NCBI RefSeq assembly: GCF_011752565.1
Contig: NZ_VWXK01000037.1
Location: 1 to 56,992 of the forward strand
DNA length: 56,992 nt
Source of the DNA: Pantoea sp. Ap-967
GTDB lineage: Bacteria > Pseudomonadota > Gammaproteobacteria > Pseudomonadales > Pseudomonadaceae
Reading direction: 5' to 3'
Positions 9,321 through 16,478 of the stretch are shown here, one piece after another. A program made the translations under genes and the position numbers. Below the pieces are notes generated by a model that was given only the letters and a program-made list of their open reading frames with translations, searched no databases and had not been told where the DNA came from. Position 1 is the stretch's first letter, and every line of letters begins with the position of its first letter.

Positions 9321-9335
9321 ATTCCAATATGGAAT
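9321..9335. promoter_or_regulatory. Candidate LysR operator between permease and regulator genes
   Basis: ATTCCAATATGGAAT is a perfect 6-3-6 inverted repeat containing the T-N11-A core of LysR-type binding sites. It lies 35 bp before the LysR start in the 255-bp divergent region, a usual place for autoregulation and activation of the divergent gene. The rest of this region shows nothing else I can name. Confidence 0.5.
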
Positions 9336-9370
9336 GAACTTCTTCCTTTTTTGCTCGGTACGCGCCTGCC

Positions 9371-10267
9371 ATGTCCAAACGCCTGATGCCCTCGACCACC
9401 GCCTTGCAATGCTTCGAAGCCGCTGCCCGCCACCTGAGCTTCACCCGCGCCGCGCAGGAGCTGCACCTGACCCAGAGCGCCGTCAGCAAGCAGGTAGCGC
9501 AGCTTGAGGACATGCTTGCGCACTCGCTGTTCCAGCGTATTCGCAGGCGCCTGCACCTGACTCCGGCCGGTGCCCTGTACCTCACCGAGGTGAACAAGAT
9601 CCTCACCCAGATCGACATCTCCAGCCGCTACATCCTCAGCTACGGCGACGAAACCGAGGTGCTGCGCATCGCCACCCAGCCGACCTTCGGTGCGCGCTGG
9701 CTGGTGCCGCGGCTCAAGGGTTTCGGTGACCGCCATCCACGCATCCACCTGGACATCCGCAACGAACTGGAGCCCTTCGACCTGGTGCAGGCCAAGGCGG
9801 ATATCGCGTTCTTCTTCGGCCAGGGCACCTGGCCAGGGGCAACCTGCATCGAGTTGTTCAGCGAGGCGGTGGTGCCGGTGTGCGCCCCGCAACTGCGCGC
9901 CAGCTGCGGTTTCGCCAGTGCCCAGGCGTTGACCGAGCACCGCCTGCTGCAGTGCGCTTCGCGGCCAGAGGCGTGGCACGAGTGGTTCCTGGGGCTGGGC
10001 TTGCACAGCCAGAACAGCTACCACGGGCCCAGGTTCGACACGTTCTACCTGTGCATCCGCGCGGCCATCGCCGGCTGCGGGATTGCCCTGATTCCGCGCT
10101 ACCTGGTGGCCGAGGAACTGGCCGAGGGCAAGCTGGTGGTGGCCTGGGACCACCCGGTGGCGAGCAATGGGCGGCACTTCATGGCCCATGCCGAACATGC
10201 GGCCGAGGTGCCCAAGGTGCGGGCGTTCGTGCAGTGGATTCGGGAGCGGGTGGCCGAGGGGGATTGA
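9371..10267 (+). CDS. LysR family transcriptional regulator, GcvA-like
   Basis: A 298-residue regulator. The N-terminal winged helix-turn-helix (about residues 9-68) reads LQCFEAAARHLSFTRAAQELHLTQSAVSKQVAQLE. A periplasmic-binding-protein-like effector domain follows, starting near IATQPTFGARWLVPRL, in the style of GcvA/AmpR regulators. Divergent from the permease and upstream of the aminotransferase, it probably controls both in response to their amino-acid substrate. A single REP element follows the stop codon. Confidence 0.92.
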   Translation: MSKRLMPSTTALQCFEAAARHLSFTRAAQELHLTQSAVSKQVAQLEDMLAHSLFQRIRRRLHLTPAGALYLTEVNKILTQIDISSRYILSYGDETEVLRIATQPTFGARWLVPRLKGFGDRHPRIHLDIRNELEPFDLVQAKADIAFFFGQGTWPGATCIELFSEAVVPVCAPQLRASCGFASAQALTEHRLLQCASRPEAWHEWFLGLGLHSQNSYHGPRFDTFYLCIRAAIAGCGIALIPRYLVAEELAEGKLVVAWDHPVASNGRHFMAHAEHAAEVPKVRAFVQWIRERVAEGD

Positions 10268-10279
10268 TGGTGCCTGGGG

Positions 10280-10313
10280 CGGCCCTTTCGCGGGGCAAGC
10301 CCGCGCCTACAGG
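10280..10313 (+). repeat. Single REP element, CTTTCGCGGGGCAAGCCCGC family
   Basis: One copy of the second REP family (GGCC-CTTTCGCGGGGCAAGCCCGCGCCTAC), starting 12 bp after the LysR stop. It lies between the regulator and the aminotransferase and could reduce read-through between them. Confidence 0.75.
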
Positions 10314-10424
10314 TCGCACACAAGTTCATGAATCAGAGGAATGACCCCGATCGGATAATTCGTTTGCGCACAGCGTCCCCGGCACGCTTGGATAGTAAGA
10401 AACTCGAACAAGGTCCGCGTGCCC

Positions 10425-11675
10425 ATGAACCAGGAAAGTATCAGCCAGTCCATTGCCATCGTTCACCCGATCACACTTTCCCATGGCCGTAACGCCGAAG
10501 TCTGGGACACCGACGGCAAACGTTACATCGACTTCGTCGGCGGTATCGGCGTGCTCAACCTGGGCCACTGCAACCCGGCGGTGGTCGCCGCCATCCAGGC
10601 CCAGGCCAGCCGCCTGACCCATTACGCCTTCAACGCCGCCCCCCATGCGCCCTATCTGGAACTGATGGAGCGCCTGTGCCAGTTCGTCCCGGTCAGCTAC
10701 CCGCTGGCCGGCATGCTCACCAACAGCGGTGCGGAAGCGGCGGAAAACGCCCTGAAAGTGGCCCGCGGCGCCACCGGCAAGCGCGCCATCATCGCCTTCG
10801 ACGGTGGTTTCCACGGCCGTACCCTGGCCACCCTGAACCTCAACGGCAAGGTCGCCCCCTACAAGCAACGGGTTGGCGAACTGCCAGGGCCGGTGTACCA
10901 CCTGCCCTACCCCGGCAGCGACACCGGCATCACCTGCGAACAGGCGCTCAAGGCCATGGAGCGGCTGTTCAGCGTCGAGCTGGCGGTGGAGGACGTGGCG
11001 GCGTTCATCTTCGAGCCGGTGCAAGGCGAAGGCGGCTTCCTCGCCCTGGACCCGGCCTTCGCCCAGGCCCTGCGCCGCTTCTGCGACGCGCACGGGATTC
11101 TCATCATCATGGACGAAATCCAGTCCGGTTTCGGCCGCACCGGCCAGCGCTTCGCCTTCCCGCGCCTGGGGATAGAACCCGACCTGCTGCTGCTGGCAAA
11201 AAGTATTGCCGGTGGCCTGCCGCTGGGTGCGGTGGTGGGGCGCCAGGCGCTGCTGGCGGCGCTGCCGAAAGGGGGGCTGGGTGGCACTTACTCGGGCAAC
11301 CCGATTGCTTGCGCGGCGGCCCTGGCGAGCCTGGCGCAGATGAGCGATGAAAACCTCGCCACCTGGGGTGAACGCCAGGAGCAGGCGATCGTCAGCCGCC
11401 ATGGGCGCTGGAAAGCGTCAGGGTTGAGCCCGTTCATCGGCCGCCTGACCGGGGTGGGCGCCATGCGCGGCATCGAACTGGTCAATGCCGATGGCAGCCC
11501 GGCGCCGGCGCACCTGGCCAAGGTGCTGGAGGCCGCGCGGGCCAAGGGGTTGCTGCTGATGCCCAGCGGCAAGGCGCGGCACATCATTCGCCTGCTGGCA
11601 CCACTGACCATCGAGCAAGCGGTGCTCGAAGAAGGCTTGGATATCCTTGAGCAGTGCCTGGGCGAGCTGGCCTGA
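10425..11675 (+). CDS. Class III aminotransferase, 4-aminobutyrate type
   Basis: A 416-residue PLP-dependent aminotransferase. Visible features are GGIGVLNLGH at the N-terminus, NSGAEAAENALKVAR (cofactor phosphate contacts), the DEIQSGFGRTG motif with the PLP-binding Asp, and Lys259 in LLAKSIAGGLPLG. Family members move the omega-amino group of GABA or 5-aminovalerate to 2-oxoglutarate. It is shorter at the N-terminus than canonical GabT and has no succinate-semialdehyde dehydrogenase beside it, so it may be a paralogue with a related substrate. The start could be the ATG at 10425 or a GTG two codons upstream, which has the closer AAGG. Confidence 0.87.
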   Translation: MNQESISQSIAIVHPITLSHGRNAEVWDTDGKRYIDFVGGIGVLNLGHCNPAVVAAIQAQASRLTHYAFNAAPHAPYLELMERLCQFVPVSYPLAGMLTNSGAEAAENALKVARGATGKRAIIAFDGGFHGRTLATLNLNGKVAPYKQRVGELPGPVYHLPYPGSDTGITCEQALKAMERLFSVELAVEDVAAFIFEPVQGEGGFLALDPAFAQALRRFCDAHGILIIMDEIQSGFGRTGQRFAFPRLGIEPDLLLLAKSIAGGLPLGAVVGRQALLAALPKGGLGGTYSGNPIACAAALASLAQMSDENLATWGERQEQAIVSRHGRWKASGLSPFIGRLTGVGAMRGIELVNADGSPAPAHLAKVLEAARAKGLLLMPSGKARHIIRLLAPLTIEQAVLEEGLDILEQCLGELA

Positions 11676-11678
11676 GGC

Positions 11679-11981
11679 TTACAGGCCCAGCTCTTCAGGG
11701 GTGAGCATGTCGGACTCGAAGGCGATCCAGCCGCCTTCGAGTTCGGCGTGGCCGTTGACGATCGGGCCGTAGTAGGTCAGGCCGTTCTCCAGGGTCACGC
11801 AGATGTGCGTGGCAGGTTTTTCCGGAGCGGCCAGCGTACCGACGAAATGCACCTTCTTCAGGGTTTCGGTTACCGCTTCCAGGCCAACGCGCATGCCGGG
11901 GTTTTCCGAGGCCTCGGTGTCGCCGCCGCGGTCTTCGGCGCTGATGGTCACGGTGGCGGTGTACGGGTACTGGGTGCTCAA
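11679..11981 (-). CDS. Conserved hypothetical protein
   Basis: A 100-residue soluble protein that I do not recognise. It has no signal peptide or membrane segment and is mildly acidic. The start is TTG with GAGGT eight bases upstream; no ATG is available nearby. It is convergent with the aminotransferase (3 bp between stops) and divergent from the 12197 gene across a REP pair. Its codon use matches its neighbours, so it is likely real. No function can be given. Confidence 0.7.
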   Translation of the reverse strand: MSTQYPYTATVTISAEDRGGDTEASENPGMRVGLEAVTETLKKVHFVGTLAAPEKPATHICVTLENGLTYYGPIVNGHAELEGGWIAFESDMLTPEELGL

Positions 11982-12051
11982 GCGGGGTTACCTCAAAAGA
12001 GTGTTGGCGTATGGGCGCGTAGAGTACGGCAGGCGGTGGCGGTTGTCTCTA

Positions 12052-12127
12052 CCGGCCTCTTCGCGGGGCAAGCCCGCTCCTACAGGTTGGTCCGTGTAGG
12101 AGCGGGCTTGCCCCGCGAAGAGGCCGG
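12052..12127. repeat. REP pair, CTTCGCGGGGCAAGCCCGC family
   Basis: Two nearly identical REP units face each other (12052-12086 and 12095-12127), separated by eight bases. Each carries CTTCGCGGGGCAAGC and ends in CTCCTACA. The pair can form a long cruciform between two divergent small genes. Confidence 0.9.
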
Positions 12128-12196
12128 GCCTGCAAAAGCGGGCCCAATCTGTTAGGGTGCCCGCCGATGCACGCCACACCACACGAGGACACCTGA

Positions 12197-12622
12197 GTGA
12201 GCGCCGAAGAACCCCTGATCGCCGACCTTTTCGAGGTCGACAAACGCCTGACCCTCAAGCCCGTCGTGGACTTCAACAGCTACCTGCGCAATGCCTTCGG
12301 CGAAGGCCCTTGCCGCTGCCACCGCTGCGCCGAAGGTGAAGACCAAAGTAGCTACAGCCATGCCCACAGCTTCACCTTCGAAGGCCGCCAGTGGCACCGC
12401 CGCTTCGCCAGCACCGCCGGCAGCGACGTCGCCCAGGTGCTGAAAAAGGCCTGGCTGTCGTACACCAAGGCCGAGCTCAGCCTGGTTGGCGCGCTGGACC
12501 TGGCCACCCTCAAGACCTTCACCGACGCGACCCTGCACGAACGCCTGCTGGCGCTGCTGCCAGCCAGCGGCCTGGCCCGTGAAAGCGACGGCCAGTGGAT
12601 GCTGCAAGCCCAGGCCGACTGA
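12197..12622 (+). CDS. Conserved hypothetical protein with a CxCxxC motif
   Basis: A 141-residue soluble protein of unknown function. Near residue 40 it has CRCHRC, a possible metal-binding knuckle, but no second cysteine pair is obvious. The start is GTG with GAGG eight bases upstream. It is co-directional with the elongation factor gene 73 bp downstream and may share its transcript. No known domain was recognised. Confidence 0.75.
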   Translation: MSAEEPLIADLFEVDKRLTLKPVVDFNSYLRNAFGEGPCRCHRCAEGEDQSSYSHAHSFTFEGRQWHRRFASTAGSDVAQVLKKAWLSYTKAELSLVGALDLATLKTFTDATLHERLLALLPASGLARESDGQWMLQAQAD

Positions 12623-12695
12623 CGGCTCGGCGGTCGGGCAAGATTCTCCCGCTCTGCTACCGTGGGAGAATCCGCACCGCCGCAGGTAGCCTGCC

Positions 12696-14807
12696 ATGGC
12701 CCGCACAACGCCCATCGAGCTGTACCGCAATATCGGCATCGTCGCCCACGTGGACGCCGGCAAGACCACCACCACCGAGCGCATCCTGTTCTACACCGGG
12801 GTCAACCACAAGATGGGCGAGGTGCATGACGGCGCCGCGACCATGGACTGGATGGCCCAGGAGCAGGAGCGCGGCATCACCATCACCTCGGCAGCGACCA
12901 CGGCGTTCTGGCAAGGCTCGACCAAGCAGTTTGCCGACAAGTACCGCTTCAACATCATCGACACCCCCGGCCACGTCGACTTCACCATCGAGGTGGAGCG
13001 CTCGCTGCGCGTGCTCGACGGCGCGGTGGTGGTATTCAGCGGCGCCGACGGGGTCGAACCGCAGTCCGAGACGGTGTGGCGCCAGGCCAACAAATACCAT
13101 GTGCCGCGCCTGGCCTACATCAACAAGATGGACCGCCAGGGCGCCGACTTCCTGCGCGTGGTGCGCCAGATCGACCAGCGCCTGGGCCACCACCCGGTGC
13201 CCATCCAGCTGGCCATCGGCAGCGAGGAAAACTTCATCGGCCAGATCGACCTGGTGAAGATGAAGGCCATCTACTGGAACGACGCCGACCAAGGCACCAG
13301 CTACCGCGAGGAAGCCATCCCGCCCGAGCTGCAGGCGCTGGCCGACGAGTGGCGGGCGCACATGGTCGAGGCTGCGGCCGAGGCCAATGACGCGCTGACC
13401 GAGAAGTTCCTCGAAGGCGAGGAGCTGAGCGTCGAGGAGATCAAGGCGGCCCTGCGCCAGCGCACCATCGCCAACGAAATCGTGCCCACCATCCTTGGCT
13501 CCTCGTTCAAGAACAAGGGCGTGCCGCTGATGCTCGACGCAGTGATCGACTACCTGCCGGCACCCTCGGAAATCCCGGCGATCAAGGGCACCGACCCGGA
13601 CGACGAAGACAAGCACCTGGAGCGCCACGCCGACGACAAGGAGCCGTTCTCCGCGCTGGCGTTCAAGATCGCCACCGACCCCTTCGTCGGCACCCTGACC
13701 TTCGCCCGGGTGTATTCCGGCGTACTCAGCTCAGGCAATGCGGTGCTCAACTCGGTGAAGGGCAAGAAGGAACGCATTGGCCGCATGGTGCAGATGCACG
13801 CCAACCAGCGCGCCGAGATCAAGGACGTGTGCGCCGGCGACATCGCCGCGCTGATCGGCATGAAGGATGTCACCACCGGCGACACCCTGTGCGACATGGA
13901 CAAGCCGATCATCCTCGAACGCATGGATTTCCCCGACCCGGTGATTTCCGTGGCCGTGGAGCCCAAGACCAAGGCCGACCAGGAAAAAATGGGCATCGCC
14001 CTGGGCAAGCTGGCCCAGGAAGACCCGTCCTTCCGCGTGCGCACCGACGAAGAAACCGGCCAGACCATCATTTCAGGCATGGGCGAGCTGCACCTGGACA
14101 TCATCGTTGACCGCATGCGCCGCGAATTCAACGTCGAGGCCAATATCGGCAAGCCGCAGGTGGCTTACCGCGAGAAAATCCGCAACACCTGCGAAATCGA
14201 AGGCCGCTTCGTTCGCCAGTCCGGCGGCCGTGGCCAGTATGGTCACTGCTGGATTCGCTTCGCCCCCGGTGATGAAGGCAAGGAAGGCCTGGAGTTCATC
14301 AACGAGATCGTCGGCGGCGTGGTGCCGCGCGAGTACATCCCGGCAATTCAGAAGGGCATCGAGGAGCAGATGAAGAACGGCGTGCTGGCCGGCTACCCGC
14401 TGATCAACCTGAAGGCGGCGGTGTACGACGGCTCCTACCACGACGTCGACTCCAACGAAATGGCCTACAAGATCGCCGCCTCCATGGCCACCAAGCAGTT
14501 GTCGCAAAAAGGCGGCGCAGTGCTGCTGGAGCCGGTGATGAAGGTGGAGGTGGTAACGCCCGAAGAGTACCAGGGCGACATTCTTGGCGACCTGAGCCGG
14601 CGCCGGGGGATGATCCAGGATGGCGACGAAACCCCTGCCGGCAAGGTGATCCGCGCCGAGGTGCCGCTGGGCGAGATGTTCGGCTATGCCACCTCGATGC
14701 GTTCGATGACCCAGGGGCGGGCCAGTTTCTCGATGGAGTTCACCCGCTATGCCGAGGCCCCGGCGAGCATTGCCGATGGCATCGTCAAGAAGAACCGCGG
14801 GGAGTGA
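12696..14807 (+). CDS. fusA2: Elongation factor G, second type (EF-G2)
   Basis: A 703-residue translational GTPase. G1 is AHVDAGKTTTTE (about residues 15-26), the switch region has RGITITSA, G3 is DTPGHVDF, and G4 is NKMDRQGAD. The four further EF-G domains follow, ending in the domain V region GYATSMRSMTQGRASFSMEF. EF-G drives ribosome translocation. It does not sit in a str operon with rpsL, rpsG and tuf, which suggests this is the extra copy that P. putida carries. Whether it works in translocation, recycling or stress cannot be told from sequence. A REP pair follows the stop. Confidence 0.93.
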   Translation: MARTTPIELYRNIGIVAHVDAGKTTTTERILFYTGVNHKMGEVHDGAATMDWMAQEQERGITITSAATTAFWQGSTKQFADKYRFNIIDTPGHVDFTIEVERSLRVLDGAVVVFSGADGVEPQSETVWRQANKYHVPRLAYINKMDRQGADFLRVVRQIDQRLGHHPVPIQLAIGSEENFIGQIDLVKMKAIYWNDADQGTSYREEAIPPELQALADEWRAHMVEAAAEANDALTEKFLEGEELSVEEIKAALRQRTIANEIVPTILGSSFKNKGVPLMLDAVIDYLPAPSEIPAIKGTDPDDEDKHLERHADDKEPFSALAFKIATDPFVGTLTFARVYSGVLSSGNAVLNSVKGKKERIGRMVQMHANQRAEIKDVCAGDIAALIGMKDVTTGDTLCDMDKPIILERMDFPDPVISVAVEPKTKADQEKMGIALGKLAQEDPSFRVRTDEETGQTIISGMGELHLDIIVDRMRREFNVEANIGKPQVAYREKIRNTCEIEGRFVRQSGGRGQYGHCWIRFAPGDEGKEGLEFINEIVGGVVPREYIPAIQKGIEEQMKNGVLAGYPLINLKAAVYDGSYHDVDSNEMAYKIAASMATKQLSQKGGAVLLEPVMKVEVVTPEEYQGDILGDLSRRRGMIQDGDETPAGKVIRAEVPLGEMFGYATSMRSMTQGRASFSMEFTRYAEAPASIADGIVKKNRGE

Positions 14808-14816
14808 GGCGGCTGA

Positions 14817-14897
14817 GGGCCCTGATCGCGAGCTGCGCTCGCTCCTACGGGGATCGCGCCCTCTCGGTAGGAGCGAGCGCAGCTCGCGATCAGGGCC
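14817..14897. repeat. REP pair, GTAGGAGCGAGC family
   Basis: GGGCCCTGATCGCGAGCTGC...CTCCTAC (14817-14848) is repeated in inverse as GTAGGAGCGAGC...GATCAGGGCC, ending at 14897. The pair lies between the convergent fusA2 and sulP stop codons and probably ends transcription from both. Confidence 0.9.
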
Positions 14898-14906
14898 GAA
14901 ACAGGT

Positions 14907-16349
14907 TCAATGCTGCTCACCCGCCCGTTTAAGCAGCTTCTTGCAACGCTCCGACAAATGCACCACGCGCAAATGCTTGCCCGCCTTGGCATAACGCTCG
15001 CGCAAGGTCTTCAACGCAGCGATCGCCGAATAATCGACAAAGCTCAGGTGCTGGCAGTCCAGGGTCACCTTGGCCGGGTCGCCCGCCGGGTCGAACTGGT
15101 TCAGAAACGGCGTGGTCGAGGCAAAGAACAGCGTGCCATGCACCTGGTAATGCTTGCCCCCCTCGCCGTCTTCATGGCTGTCGGCATACAGCTCACGGGC
15201 ATGCTGCCAGGCAAAATTCACCGCCGCGATAACGATGCCGAACAGCACCGCCGTGGCCAGGTCGGTAAACACCGTGACCACGGTGACCGCCACGATCGCC
15301 AGCACATCGCTCACCGGCACCTTGTGCAGCACCCGCAACGATGCCCAGGCAAAGGTCTGCTGGGCCACCACGAACATCACCCCCACCAGCGCCGCCAACG
15401 GTATGCGCTCGATCAGCGGCGACAGGAACAGCACGAACAGCAGGATCATCACCCCGGCCACCACGCCAGACAACCGGCCCCGGCCATTGGAGCTGAGGTT
15501 GATCACGGTCTGGCCGATCATCGCGCAGCCGCCCATGCCACCGCACAAGCCAGACACCAGGTTGGCCGCGCCCAGGGCCACGCACTCGCGGTCCGGAAAG
15601 CCTCGGCTTTCGGTGATTTCATCGGTGAGGTTGAGGGTCAGCAAGGTTTCCAGCAGGCCGACCAGGGCCATCAGCACGGCATACGGGGCGATGACCTTGA
15701 GGGTATCCAGGCTCCACGGCACCTGCGGCAGGGCCAGTTGCGGCAGGCCACCGGCGATATGGGCCATGTCGCCCAGGGTACGGGTCGGCAAATCGAGCAG
15801 GTACACCAGCACGCCAACCCCGAGAATCGCCACCAGCGCCGGGGGCACCGCGCGGGTGAGCTTGGGCAGCAGGTAGACCACCAGCATGGTCAACGCCACC
15901 AGGCCGATCATCAGGTACAGCGGCGTACCGCCCAGCCAGTGCTCACCGTCCTTGAAATGCTCCAGCTGGGCCATGGCAATGACGATCGCCAAGCCGTTGA
16001 CGAAACCGAGCATCACCGGGTACGGCACCAGGCGCACCAGCTTGCCCAGGCGCAGCAGGCCGAACAGGATCATGATCCCGCCGCCCAGCAGCACAGTGGC
16101 CAGCAGGTACTGCACGCCGTGCTGCACCACCAGGGCAACGATCACCACCGCCATGGAGCCGGCGGCACCGGAAATCATCCCAGGCCGACCGCCGAACAGC
16201 GCGGTCAGGGTGCAGATGATGAAGGCGCCGTAGAGGCCCATCAACGGGTTGAGGTGGGCCACCAGGGCAAAGGCGATGCACTCGGGCACCAGGGCGAACG
16301 AGGTAGTAAGGCCGGCGAGCAGGTCGGCGCGTAGTCGGGCGGGTTTCAT
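14907..16349 (-). CDS. SulP family anion transporter with STAS domain
   Basis: A 480-residue inner-membrane carrier. It starts with RADLLAGLTTSFALVPECIAF, the SulP helix 1 region. About ten hydrophobic segments follow, with the conserved GAANLVSGLCGGMGGCAMIGQT stretch, and a cytoplasmic STAS domain covers about residues 395-480 (LDCQHLSFVDYSAIAALKTL). SulP proteins move sulfate, bicarbonate or dicarboxylates; the substrate here is unknown. I chose the ATG at 16349 because AGGA is six bases upstream. It lies 129 bp downstream of mgtA on the same strand. Confidence 0.9.
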   Translation of the reverse strand: MKPARLRADLLAGLTTSFALVPECIAFALVAHLNPLMGLYGAFIICTLTALFGGRPGMISGAAGSMAVVIVALVVQHGVQYLLATVLLGGGIMILFGLLRLGKLVRLVPYPVMLGFVNGLAIVIAMAQLEHFKDGEHWLGGTPLYLMIGLVALTMLVVYLLPKLTRAVPPALVAILGVGVLVYLLDLPTRTLGDMAHIAGGLPQLALPQVPWSLDTLKVIAPYAVLMALVGLLETLLTLNLTDEITESRGFPDRECVALGAANLVSGLCGGMGGCAMIGQTVINLSSNGRGRLSGVVAGVMILLFVLFLSPLIERIPLAALVGVMFVVAQQTFAWASLRVLHKVPVSDVLAIVAVTVVTVFTDLATAVLFGIVIAAVNFAWQHARELYADSHEDGEGGKHYQVHGTLFFASTTPFLNQFDPAGDPAKVTLDCQHLSFVDYSAIAALKTLRERYAKAGKHLRVVHLSERCKKLLKRAGEQH

Positions 16350-16429
16350 GGGGTTCCTGAGCGGCAGTGCAAGCGCACGTTGCAAAAAACAAGGGGCGCG
16401 ATGTTACGGAAAATGTCGGCCAGCGGCCA

Positions 16430-16449
16430 CCGCCAGGCTACCCTGGCGG
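16430..16449. other. Perfect 8-bp hairpin between mgtA and sulP
   Basis: CCGCCAGG and CCTGGCGG are separated by four bases. It lies in the mgtA-sulP gap without a T run on either side. It could be an RNA stability or partial termination element. Confidence 0.4.
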
Positions 16450-16478
16450 CATTCTCCATCACCTCGCGCCCTACTCAC

